From a virus, in the IMG/VR virus record IMGVR_UViG_3300032285_003249, positions 1 through 30,009 of that record: DNA of 30,009 nt, one strand, 5' to 3'. The position numbers and the translations under genes were made by a program. The notes beneath the pieces are model-generated. The model was not told where the DNA came from and did not search any database. It was given only the letters and a program-made list of their open reading frames with translations. Numbering within the stretch: position 1 is the first letter of the stretch; every line of letters starts with the position of its first letter. This document shows positions 24,401 through 30,009 of this stretch, piece by piece.

Positions 24401-26442
24401 GCTTCCCCGCCCATTAACATAGCAGGATAAGCATCTCCTTCAGAAGGATTTCCTGGAACCCATCCACCTGTTGCCATTTTTGGAGCCTTAAATGGAATTG
24501 ATAACGCAGCTCTTTCAATAAATGAAGTTGTACTTGCAGTATTCATTGCTACTGACATTGCTTCAATATTCATGGTTAAAGTTCTTACAGCAGAATTTAA
24601 TATGGCTGTAGACTCTGCATCTGTAAGCATTTTTTTGCTAAACAGTTCTGCTGCATTTTGAGAAGCAATCATCTCTGGAGTAAATAATTGGCCAAATGTT
24701 TTTGTACCATTTAAAAGATCTTTCATGGCAAAAAGACCTTTGAGCAAATATCCTACAAAGTTTGCAAGCACACCAGTAAACATAATGACTGGTCCAGATA
24801 ATGCTATACCGCCTGCAATAATGCCTAACACAGTTTTTACTGGTCCTGGCAATCCACTAAATACATGTGCAACACTATTTCCAAAATTTAAAAGACTAGT
24901 TGCAATTTCCATTACTTTTTGACCTAGCGGAATTAAATCTGCTTTGACTGTTTCTACAGCTCTTTTAAATCTACCCGTTGTAGACTCGGTAGCAATTTTC
25001 ATTTCAGAAGAAGCAATGCTAGAAAGTTGACTATCGCTTGCACTCATAAGATCAAAAGCAGTTTTTGTTTGACTGTTTACTGCACCTAAGTTTGTAATAA
25101 GTGCTTGAATTCTTGCTTCCTGAAACTTACCAAAAAGCTTTTCAATTAATTGTGCTTGTGCTAGTGGGGCTAATCCCTTTAATGCTTGTTGAAGCATCAT
25201 AATCATTTCTACTGGATTACCCTTGGTCTTTGTTGAAATGCTTCCAAGATCAATATTATAAGCAGCGAAGGCGTCCCTTGCTGCTTTTGTTGGGTTGATT
25301 AAAGATGCTATAGCAGATTTAATTGCGTTAGCTGATTGAGCTGCTGGAATTCCAGCTTCTTTCATAGCCACCATCATTACAGCAGTATCTTTAAATGACC
25401 CGCCTAACTGTTTAACAATTGGACCTACACGAGGAATACCATCAACTAAATCTTGAAGACTTGTTGATGTTTGGTTTTCAACTGCGTTAAGGAAGTTAAC
25501 TGCACCAGATAGATCCTGTGTGCTCAGCTTATAGACATTTTGTAATGACACAGTTGCTTTCATTGCAGCTTGTGTATCAAGCTCACCTAACTTAGAAAGA
25601 CGCATTGCTTCTCTTGTTGCTACAATAAGATCGTTTCCAGTTTTACCTGTCGCAGCTAAATCGGCAGCCATTGCTGCAGTATCTTTTGCTGCTATACCCA
25701 TACTTGATGCAAGCTCTCTAGATAGGCCGAGAACCTGTGACTTAATTGAATCAAGAACTGCTTGTGTTGGCTGAGATAATCCTGTTCCATAAACTTTTTG
25801 AAGTCTAACAAGTTCATCATTTACTTGTTGGAATGTCTGCATCGCTGTATTACCAAATATTGTAAGGGGTACTGTCATACCAACTGTTAATTGACGACCC
25901 GCCCACTGAGTATTTTTACCCCAGTTAATTAAAGATTGTGTTCCTTTGTCAACTGCAAGATTATATATGTTCTGCATATTTGCAGCAATTTTTGTAGCAT
26001 TAGCTACTTGATTAATCTTGGTAGGAGTATATACAGACATGACCCCTTGTTTTGTAGGGTCTGATTGAACTATGGAATTTTGTAACTTTGTTTGTTCTAA
26101 CGCAAGTGCCCGCATCTGTGCGGATGCGTTAGATGTTCCATTCTTAATTATACTAAAGTACTCGGTGAGCTTTAATTTACCAGTTACAAGAGACTGTCCA
26201 AATTTATCTGTTTCTGCAGTAAGCTTTACTGTATTGGCAGTAAATTGTCCAGTGGAAAGCATTGTTGCTTTAAATGCATCATTTGCTTCTTTTAACTGTT
26301 TTGAAAGGTTGTTATTAGAACTTAATCCAATACCTGCAAGGCTTTTATTTAAAAGATCAACTTGAGCTTTTAACTTGCCTATTTCTGTATTAACGGATTT
26401 AAAATCGCCAAGGGCAACTATATTAAGTTCTATTTTAGCCAT
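21442..26442 (-). CDS. tail tape measure protein, TP901-type core
   Basis: It sets tail length and is ejected with the DNA. 1666 residues with the TP901/PhageMin_Tail core around 195-410 (QTFQQVNDELVRLQKVYG, SRELASSMGIAAKDTAAMAA, LSKLGELDTQAAMKATVSLQ, GAVNFLNAVENQTSTSL, GIPRVGPIVKQLGGS). A hydrophobic segment (TVLGIIAGGIALSGPVIMFT, around 534-560) may enter the membrane. GGWVPGNPSEGDAYPAMLMG with GEAVIP (about 656) is a common tape measure motif. A second hydrophobic glycine-rich part is near 1040-1110, and long coiled coils follow to about 1600. At roughly 1.5 Angstrom per residue the tail would be near 250 nm. ATG behind GGGGGGA. Confidence 0.95.
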   Translation of the reverse strand: MAKIELNIVALGDFKSVNTEIGKLKAQVDLLNKSLAGIGLSSNNNLSKQLKEANDAFKATMLSTGQFTANTVKLTAETDKFGQSLVTGKLKLTEYFSIIKNGTSNASAQMRALALEQTKLQNSIVQSDPTKQGVMSVYTPTKINQVANATKIAANMQNIYNLAVDKGTQSLINWGKNTQWAGRQLTVGMTVPLTIFGNTAMQTFQQVNDELVRLQKVYGTGLSQPTQAVLDSIKSQVLGLSRELASSMGIAAKDTAAMAADLAATGKTGNDLIVATREAMRLSKLGELDTQAAMKATVSLQNVYKLSTQDLSGAVNFLNAVENQTSTSLQDLVDGIPRVGPIVKQLGGSFKDTAVMMVAMKEAGIPAAQSANAIKSAIASLINPTKAARDAFAAYNIDLGSISTKTKGNPVEMIMMLQQALKGLAPLAQAQLIEKLFGKFQEARIQALITNLGAVNSQTKTAFDLMSASDSQLSSIASSEMKIATESTTGRFKRAVETVKADLIPLGQKVMEIATSLLNFGNSVAHVFSGLPGPVKTVLGIIAGGIALSGPVIMFTGVLANFVGYLLKGLFAMKDLLNGTKTFGQLFTPEMIASQNAAELFSKKMLTDAESTAILNSAVRTLTMNIEAMSVAMNTASTTSFIERAALSIPFKAPKMATGGWVPGNPSEGDAYPAMLMGGEAVIPTVVAKQYAPFINGMLNGNLPGYEDGTEKTVLGHMRSNFKSGDKIYDEFMANNPDIARFKENVEGAEVRIMSNLTARMPHSLNAKLRDSSATEEDIRTGLTHPLAFGEAAGKGGLTEQELQDPATRKALTDLQNQVRRRAQALARISGPLGDEEMDQVTRDVIQRFKKLGGASARVAETLDKAGSTFGGSRVFLEKERMQAEIEKGTVRRRAGTRSSYETYGQLMYGDAQVGEYGGSDPNRIKDRNKNAYASTNPKYKSALNKAREEELGIALDQASQSQSPSRATKRAAKNMVDGAIEGIKEGKPRVKNAANIAFEEALLASNAGPVASGMDETALATETTPGLAATQSGRFAKIRAARMRVRSKLPGFMTGRFSGLGMGIGLQIASQFAGPMIDKLPGGNIANDAIQGASFGSFLGPEGALVGAAFGGLFGGIKKLMDMEKMHAANAQATFKSSSDAAQMFNGVVQDTTTPVINLDKITAAALPKMDAIKSQAKNFSDAIAKLPKDNAMSLIFDQMKNTSDSKAAAIAKAFADTQVAVGNLDPTKAQQMIDLYLASTGHASAVGTPTATGATSVKSATAAAIKNAQGKTGLSYREQQALQIQQSILNDPAYAGTAHTIAENNIKALQSKAAVGNQQQLGKTLKEIVNPMEKASISAKDYADKIAAITENTVVNKNGLAAYASALTSKAEAPTKNAALQLAGLNINLADGIKYLTLYTATKGNSPILAQIMKDAKDPNGAAKLAADMKLLNDEINKLLGKKPDSNGSNSGNGKQNPDPYASATVFSGTTAQKALKKLLEARVKDENVVLKGLNDQLKNYKEQVAEAKRLSDYEQQRFSLLQDQKTALMSGNYLGAAEFKQASTALTVDFNAGTKEYKMQKAIDKVQTQGDRFAIALADLNDAIANGSKKIDASISKIAGEKRIAADATGTGTISVQNNITISSLESPQQIATAVAKQAQAGTISGIHAAKKQTNGKTVAVAR

Positions 26443-26445
26443 TCA

Positions 26446-26769
26446 TCATCCCCCCAATTCAATGTAGCCTAGGCCTTCATTGATACCGAATCCTTCTTGC
26501 TGAGCAGCGTAACCTTGATTAACAAGAATATCGCTAGTTCTTTCAACGGTTTCAGATTCTTGATCATCAACATCTAAGCCGTTCATTTTTGCAAGAAACA
26601 TCTTATCATCATAATCTTTTTTTCTAGTGAACTCTATGAGTGCCATAAGTTCATCTAGAGAAAGATTACTTTCTAACTCATCAAAGTTTTTCCAATGACC
26701 GAGCAAGAAAATTTCAGACTCTAAGGAGCGTAGGTCTAGTTCGTCCCAGCTAGAGCCGCTCCCAGAAGG
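26446..26769 (-). CDS. tail assembly chaperone T region, made by -1 frameshift (G-T fusion)
   Basis: This frame is read only after a -1 shift from the G gene. It opens 9-12 bases upstream of the slippery site behind a TGA and runs to the TGA at 26446-26448, giving 107 residues (PSGSGSSWDELDLRSLESEI, then FLLGHWKNFDELES). The fusion is G residues 1-100 plus these, 207 in all. It folds as helices with an acidic end (GLDVDDQESETVERTSDILV). The only upstream start in frame is a TTG at 26706 with no ribosome binding site, so separate translation is unlikely. G-T chaperones hold the tape measure and recruit tube subunits during tail assembly. Confidence 0.88.
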   Translation of the reverse strand, partial: PSGSGSSWDELDLRSLESEIFLLGHWKNFDELESNLSLDELMALIEFTRKKDYDDKMFLAKMNGLDVDDQESETVERTSDILVNQGYAAQQEGFGINEGLGYIELGG

Positions 26770-27068
26770 TTTGGGTCGTCAAATTTTAACCCTCCAGCAA
26801 TTTCAAGAATCTTCATCATGGTTGGAACTTCTATAACTTCTTCAAACTTATCTCTATCAGCCAACTCTGGCTTTAATACTTCTAAACAGACTATTGCTGC
26901 TTTGATGAAAATTTCCATCATATCATATTCTGTTGATGCTTTTTCTGTATCTGTACTATTAATGATTTCCATAAACTTTCTCATCTGCTTAATAGTCAGT
27001 GGTTTTAAGGTGATTGTTTCACCGTTTGATAATTCAATTTCTACAATGTCATATACTGTTGTTGGCAA
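26736..27068 (-). CDS. tail assembly chaperone G
   Basis: 110 residues, directly upstream of the tape measure and after the tail tube gene, the classic position of lambda G. Beta strands (VYDIVEIELSNGETITLKPL) are followed by helices (KQMRKFMEIINST, YDMMEIFIKAAIVCLEVL, TMMKILEIAGGLKF). The start is TTG, supported by AGGAAAAGGAGC, with AAGGAG eight bases away (27077-27082). The end (CCAAACCTT, residues 99-101) carries the frameshift site that makes the longer fusion; unshifted ribosomes stop at TAG 26736-26738. Expected to be produced in excess over the fusion. Confidence 0.88.
   Translation of the reverse strand: MPTTVYDIVEIELSNGETITLKPLTIKQMRKFMEIINSTDTEKASTEYDMMEIFIKAAIVCLEVLKPELADRDKFEEVIEVPTMMKILEIAGGLKFDDPNLLGAALAGTN
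26769..26775 (-). promoter_or_regulatory. -1 programmed frameshift slippery site CCCAAAC
   Basis: In the G frame the codons are C CCA AAC, an exact X XXY YYZ heptamer, where both tRNAs can re-pair after slipping one base back. The -1 frame has a TGA just upstream and the 0 frame a TAG 33 bases downstream, so the switch must occur in this short window, and the heptamer is the only candidate. GC-rich sequence follows (CTTCTGGGAGCGGCTCTAGC), which could form a stimulatory stem. Confidence 0.9.
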
Positions 27069-27076
27069 GTTAATGC

Positions 27077-27082
27077 TCCTTT
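27077..27082 (-). promoter_or_regulatory. ribosome binding site that fixes the TTG start of G
   Basis: AAGGAG on the minus strand eight bases before the TTG at 27068. It is the best Shine-Dalgarno nearby and no ATG is in frame close to it, so TTG is the start. Confidence 0.8.
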
Positions 27083-27093
27083 TCCTCTAGTAA

Positions 27094-27121
27094 ATTATAC
27101 CAATATTATACGCATAAACAA
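27094..27121 (-). promoter_or_regulatory. promoter between the tail tube and chaperone genes
   Basis: TTGTTT (27116-27121), a 16-base spacer and TATAAT (27094-27099), with an extended TG one base upstream of the -10 (TTGGTATAAT). It lies directly after the terminator-like hairpin and before the G gene, so it would restart transcription of the chaperones and tape measure. Confidence 0.55.
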
Positions 27122-27122
27122 A

Positions 27123-27156
27123 TTCAAGACCCCGCCATTTCTGACGGGGGCTTGAA
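27123..27156 (-). terminator. terminator-like hairpin after the tail tube gene
   Basis: TTCAAG and CTTGAA enclose CCCCCGTC and GGCGGGGT with a loop of AGAAAT. The stem is about 14 pairs with one mismatch and one G-T, rich in G+C in an otherwise AT-rich genome. On the minus strand it is followed by AATTTGTTT, a partial T-tract. It would end or reduce transcription past the highly expressed tail tube gene. Confidence 0.72.
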
Positions 27157-27188
27157 ATTCTATATTAAGTTGTATTCTAATCCTTAGA

Positions 27189-27932
27189 TTAGATAGTTCC
27201 CCAAACACGATCAATAACGATACCGTATTCAGTTCCAGCATACTCAGTTTGTGAGTCATCTGGTAAGCAACGGAAATTCACTGGGAATACTGTTGCTGCA
27301 TCACGCTTTAATCCGTGCATTGTTGTATCAATGTTAACAACACGACGTGCAACATAAACACGCTCTTTTTGCTTCAAATCTGAAGTATGAAGAGGTGTAA
27401 CTGCTGCTGCAGAAGCTGGATCATAAGAAGAACCAATCTGACGTGGAGCAGATCCAACTGCAAGAAGAACACGCTCAACTGGTGTATCACCAACAGCACC
27501 TGCTGCTAGATTGAGTGTGGACTTGTATGTTGAAGATGTTCCTGTATTTGTCAATGTGTAGACTGGAGATCCGTTTGCATCTGTGTAGAAATCTGATTGA
27601 CCCCATGAAAGAGTCAAGTTTTCTAGAGTTGCTTCAACGAGTTCTGTCTTTAGAACAACCTTAAGAGTCTGCTTGAATAGACGAGCAGCGTCAAGAAGTT
27701 GATCAACCATAACCTCACCATAATTTGGTTCGTATGAAATCTCAATACCTGTTGATGTAAATCCTACTTCACGATAATCAGATCCTGCATTGATCTGAGC
27801 ACGAGCAGATGAACCTGCTGTGAGAAGACTTGCGATGTCTGTTGCCTTTGTAGTTGGGCGGTTTGCACCATTCTTATTCGAAATGAATAGATTAGCGGAA
27901 CCGACAATAACGTTTCTAGTACTTGTAGCCAT
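27189..27932 (-). CDS. major tail tube protein
   Basis: It polymerises into the tail tube and is one of the most abundant virion proteins. 247 residues in the place expected between the tail terminator and the chaperones. The N-terminus (STRNVIVGSANLFIS) and the EVGFTSTGIEISYEPNYGEV strand, then QLLDAARLFKQTLKVVLKTE, fit the tail tube families of long-tailed phages. The sequence has a stretch typical of a surface loop (YTDANGSPVYTLTNTGTSST). ATG is preceded by AAGGTGGTGA. It is flanked by an inverted repeat/promoter-like region before and a terminator after, consistent with a separate strong transcript. Confidence 0.88.
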   Translation of the reverse strand: MATSTRNVIVGSANLFISNKNGANRPTTKATDIASLLTAGSSARAQINAGSDYREVGFTSTGIEISYEPNYGEVMVDQLLDAARLFKQTLKVVLKTELVEATLENLTLSWGQSDFYTDANGSPVYTLTNTGTSSTYKSTLNLAAGAVGDTPVERVLLAVGSAPRQIGSSYDPASAAAVTPLHTSDLKQKERVYVARRVVNIDTTMHGLKRDAATVFPVNFRCLPDDSQTEYAGTEYGIVIDRVWGTI

Positions 27933-27996
27933 ATTTTATTTTTCACCACCTTATTTATTTTAGGATAAAAAAGATGACAATTTACTTCCTCATAGA

Positions 27997-28024
27997 AATG
28001 ATAGCATTAATCTATCATAAAACA
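27997..28024 (-). promoter_or_regulatory. inverted repeat and weak promoter-like site before the tail tube gene
   Basis: ATGATAG and CTATCAT form a perfect seven-pair stem around a seven-base loop (27997-28017). Overlapping it on the minus strand is TTGTTT, 16 bases, TATCAT, a spacing equal to the promoter after the tube gene. The stem has no G+C core and no T-tract, so a terminator is less likely. It might be a promoter or operator for the tail tube gene; uncertain. Confidence 0.3.
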
Positions 28025-28027
28025 AAT

Positions 28028-28531
28028 TTATAGGTATCTTCCTTCAGCATTTGTTTCACGGCTGTATCCGTATGATATAGCAATAGTGCCATTCATAAAC
28101 CCGCCTTCATGCTGAAAAGCTTGTACTGGGTCTGCAGAATCAATCTTAAAATAATGATAATTAAAGGTTGTAGATGCAGTTGACTCATTGACCTCTCTAG
28201 CAGACAAATCGTATCTTCTAAAGATATCTATTAGAAAATTGATGATTTTTTGAATTTCTTTTGGGTCTCTTGATACTACGTCTAGAGTCATTGTCTCTTC
28301 TATCATCCAAAATTGAACTGGTATTAACTTCATAGAAACATCATAAACAATATACGTTTTTCCTGGAAGATTATTGTTAAATTCTGGAATTTGTTGAGCT
28401 GGAATTATTGGCACAAGCGGATCCATAAAGCCATCCGCATAATAATCATTTATGTCAAGAACACCAAAATCTCGTAATTCTCTCCATATAATGTCTCTTA
28501 CTTCATATGCTGCAATTTTTTCATAACTCAT
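28028..28531 (-). CDS. tail terminator/tail completion candidate
   Basis: 167 residues in the slot between the neck proteins and the tail tube, where the tail terminator (gpU-like) is usually found. Helix at the start (MSYEKIAAYEVRDIIWRELR), an alternating strand region (VQFWMIEETMTLDVVSRDPK) and a helix (EIQKIINFLIDIFRRYDLSA) give the alpha/beta order of gpU-like proteins. It lacks motifs of enzymes. The start overlaps the preceding stop by ATGA. Assignment is by position and fold impression. Confidence 0.66.
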   Translation of the reverse strand: MSYEKIAAYEVRDIIWRELRDFGVLDINDYYADGFMDPLVPIIPAQQIPEFNNNLPGKTYIVYDVSMKLIPVQFWMIEETMTLDVVSRDPKEIQKIINFLIDIFRRYDLSAREVNESTASTTFNYHYFKIDSADPVQAFQHEGGFMNGTIAISYGYSRETNAEGRYL

Positions 28532-29256
28532 TTAATTACCTCCACCCCATTTGTAATATTAAATACAATTTCATCAACCATCTTTTTAAGATCTTCAATG
28601 CCAGCATTGTTTCTGCTCAAAACAATAGATGCTTCATTAGCTATTTTCTCATACAATCCAGAGGAATCCATAATTACTTGAGAGTTTTTTGAATACCAAG
28701 CTGTCATAAAACTTTCAAAAGAACCTTTTGTATACTTGCCTCCTGGATTTTGAATATAAACTCTTTGCCCTGGCCTTATAAATTGCATTCCATTGATTCC
28801 AACAAATGGTTGAAACCTTTTTGCTTGATAATTTATTGAAAGTCCTTTTTCCATTACTTCAGCTTTATTTTTAAAAATGTTGCGTGGGTAAACATACTTT
28901 CCAGTTTTTCCTGGCATTAAAAGTTCTGGGTCAACTGGAGACGGAACTTTTGATTTTGTAAATGTTGACTGAATTAAATAAGATCCGTTTGTTATTTTCA
29001 TTCTACTCATGACAAACAATCTTCCTCTTGGAGAACCCACCTTGCCCCATTCATAAACGTGGTGCATTACTTTTGGATTCATTCCAGAAAATTTATCTAC
29101 TGCTGGCATAAACTTTCTTGTTACTATAACAAAAGCTGCTCTGCATATTGCATCTGAAAATTCTGTATTTGTCAAATATTTAATTGACTCTACTTTCATA
29201 GTAACTTGTTTATTTAAATTGTCTATATCTTTTTTGCTAATTGATAGTGTTATCAT
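28528..29256 (-). CDS. neck protein, HK97 gp10-like
   Basis: 242 residues from the ATG at 29256; another ATG 24 codons earlier (29328) would overlap the upstream gene by 92 bases and has no ribosome binding site. The part HHVYEWGKVGSPRGRLFVMS (from about residue 65) matches the (V)YEWG-x-G-x-x-RLF segment of HK97 gp10-like neck proteins. The helical N-terminus (SISKKDIDNLNKQVTMKVES) and a long C-terminal helix also fit. It would act at the head-tail joint. Stop overlaps the next ATG. Confidence 0.72.
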   Translation of the reverse strand: MITLSISKKDIDNLNKQVTMKVESIKYLTNTEFSDAICRAAFVIVTRKFMPAVDKFSGMNPKVMHHVYEWGKVGSPRGRLFVMSRMKITNGSYLIQSTFTKSKVPSPVDPELLMPGKTGKYVYPRNIFKNKAEVMEKGLSINYQAKRFQPFVGINGMQFIRPGQRVYIQNPGGKYTKGSFESFMTAWYSKNSQVIMDSSGLYEKIANEASIVLSRNNAGIEDLKKMVDEIVFNITNGVEVIK

Positions 29257-29692
29257 TGTCTTGAATTGGCACCCTAACCAAAGTAGCTTCGTAATAAGAA
29301 ATTTTTCCAAAAGGATCCAAAACCGCATGTGACGACATTACTTCAAAAACTGTATCTGGTTGATTATATCTATCAATTTCAACAAATACCTGTTGATTAT
29401 CACTTGATCTAATTGAACCAATTCTCCAACGCTTACTTAAAAGTTCTGTACACTTTAATTTAATTTGCAAGCCTTCATTATATTCTGCTTGAGCGTTTTG
29501 GTTATTACCAAAATTTTTATTATCACCTTTTGTTGATGTGCCCCTAGTTTTAATTGGCTCAATTTTACAAGCAATTGTTTTTTCATACAACCATTCTCTG
29601 CTTATTGCTCCAGTATCTGGGTCTTGAAAATTTTGCTGCTTATAAATATCAGCTTTCATATTCATAACAGAAGTGATAAAAGAATTTAACAT
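29237..29692 (-). CDS. head closure/stopper protein candidate
   Basis: 151 residues, small and beta-rich after a short helix (NSFITSVMNMKADIYKQQNF). The strand pattern DIYKQQ, REWLYEKTIACKIEP, GLQIKLKCTELLSKRWRIG, QQVFVEIDRYNQPDT, ISYYEATLVRVPI resembles head-closure proteins of the SPP1 gp16/HK97 gp9 type, and the position after the adaptor agrees. The ATG overlaps the preceding stop (TAATG). A Gly/Asn/Ser-rich loop lies in the middle (STKGDNKNFGNNQNAQ). Identity by position and pattern. Confidence 0.7.
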   Translation of the reverse strand: MLNSFITSVMNMKADIYKQQNFQDPDTGAISREWLYEKTIACKIEPIKTRGTSTKGDNKNFGNNQNAQAEYNEGLQIKLKCTELLSKRWRIGSIRSSDNQQVFVEIDRYNQPDTVFEVMSSHAVLDPFGKISYYEATLVRVPIQDNDNTIN

Positions 29693-30009
29693 TATATAAT
29701 TACAATATTAACGTTACGGTATTGATCTAGGATGTTATCTACTGTAACATTACCCGTACCGTTAAATGCTCCTCCCGCCATCTCAAATGAAATTTCTGAA
29801 AGATTAACTTTACTTAAATACTTATTTCTCCAGTTAAAATCATTAGCTAGTATGTCGTTAACAAGAAGCATTGATGCAATTTTAATATCATTTGGAACAT
29901 ATCTGTATCCAATTTGTCCTTCAACTTTGTATCTTGAGTTGTCTCTAAATCTTCCATAGTAAAGAACTGCTGGATCTACTTGATTGTCATATCTGACATC
30001 CCAGCCTTG
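29692..30009 (-). CDS. head-tail adaptor, C-terminal 105 residues, cut by the window edge
   Basis: The frame is open from the edge to the TAA at 29692-29694 and its start lies outside. Visible parts are a loop (NQVDPAVLYYGRFRDNS), then VPNDIKIASMLLVNDILAND, which resembles the helix (VPxDIKxA) of gp6/gp15-like adaptor proteins, and a terminal DNILDQYRNVNIVII. Adaptors sit under the portal and join the head to the neck. Portal and capsid genes would be expected to the right. The TAATG overlap links it to the next gene. Confidence 0.66.
   Translation of the reverse strand, partial: QGWDVRYDNQVDPAVLYYGRFRDNSRYKVEGQIGYRYVPNDIKIASMLLVNDILANDFNWRNKYLSKVNLSEISFEMAGGAFNGTGNVTVDNILDQYRNVNIVII

Noticed and set aside
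26446-26706. T chaperone as an independent gene from the TTG at 26706
   Set aside because: There is no ribosome binding site and the frame continues upstream to the slippery site, so frameshift translation explains it better.
27997-28017. Terminator before the tail tube gene
   Set aside because: The stem is short and AT-rich and is not followed by a T-tract; kept only as a weak regulatory site.
28528-29328. Longer start of the gp10-like protein
   Set aside because: It would overlap the upstream gene by 92 bases and has no ribosome binding site; the ATG at 29256 is better.
1-30009. tRNA genes, CRISPR arrays, insertion sequences or integration site
   Set aside because: The gaps between genes are all under about 120 bases and none holds a cloverleaf, regular spaced repeat or transposase; no integrase is seen.

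Overview
The window is a stretch of an AT-rich (about one third G+C by eye) double-stranded DNA tailed phage or prophage genome. Every supportable gene lies on the minus strand, so transcription runs from position 30009 towards 1. The morphology is that of a siphovirus: there is a neck/connector set, one tail tube protein, a frameshifted pair of tail assembly chaperones, a very long tape measure, a distal tail/hub pair and large fibres, with no sheath or contractile baseplate genes. Strong AAGGAG-type ribosome binding sites, TTGACA/TATAAT promoters and a bacterial-type DnaE polymerase point to a bacterial host. The InlB-type repeats and tail architecture are compatible with a low-GC actinobacterium or a Gram-positive host, but the host cannot be settled from this window. 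Terminase, portal, capsid, endolysin and integrase genes are not present; the terminase, portal and capsid genes probably lie beyond the right edge.

Right to middle (30009 to about 7900, virion genes in order of translation): the end of a head-tail adaptor, a head-closure protein, a gp10-like neck protein, a tail terminator candidate, the major tail tube protein, and then an intergenic terminator plus promoter. These are followed by tail assembly chaperones G and G-T joined by a canonical -1 slippery heptamer (CCCAAAC), a 1666-residue tape measure, a Dit-like protein, a 1363-residue tail hub, a lectin-like small protein, two giant fibres (1267 and 1194 residues), and four small genes that may assist or decorate the fibres.

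Middle (7900 to 7580): a free-standing HNH endonuclease marks the boundary between the tail module and the replication module. A near-consensus promoter (TTGACA, 18 bases, TACAAT) has its -35 box on the HNH stop codon.

Left (7581 to 1): a calcineurin-like phosphoesterase, a holin-like membrane protein, a zinc-ribbon protein, a winged-helix/AT-hook DNA-binding protein and three small unknowns. A nearly complete replisome follows: DnaB-type helicase, an unknown 93-residue protein, DnaG-type primase, a gp32-like zinc single-strand DNA-binding protein, and a DnaE-type polymerase cut by the left edge. The polymerase keeps all nine expected PHP metal ligands, so it may proofread by itself. Extended -10 motifs (TGnTATAAT) in the few intergenic gaps suggest internal promoters for the primase, SSB, fibre and chaperone blocks. 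No gene-free stretch exceeds 300 bases; the largest gap is about 120 bases. No tRNA, rRNA, CRISPR array or insertion sequence was seen.
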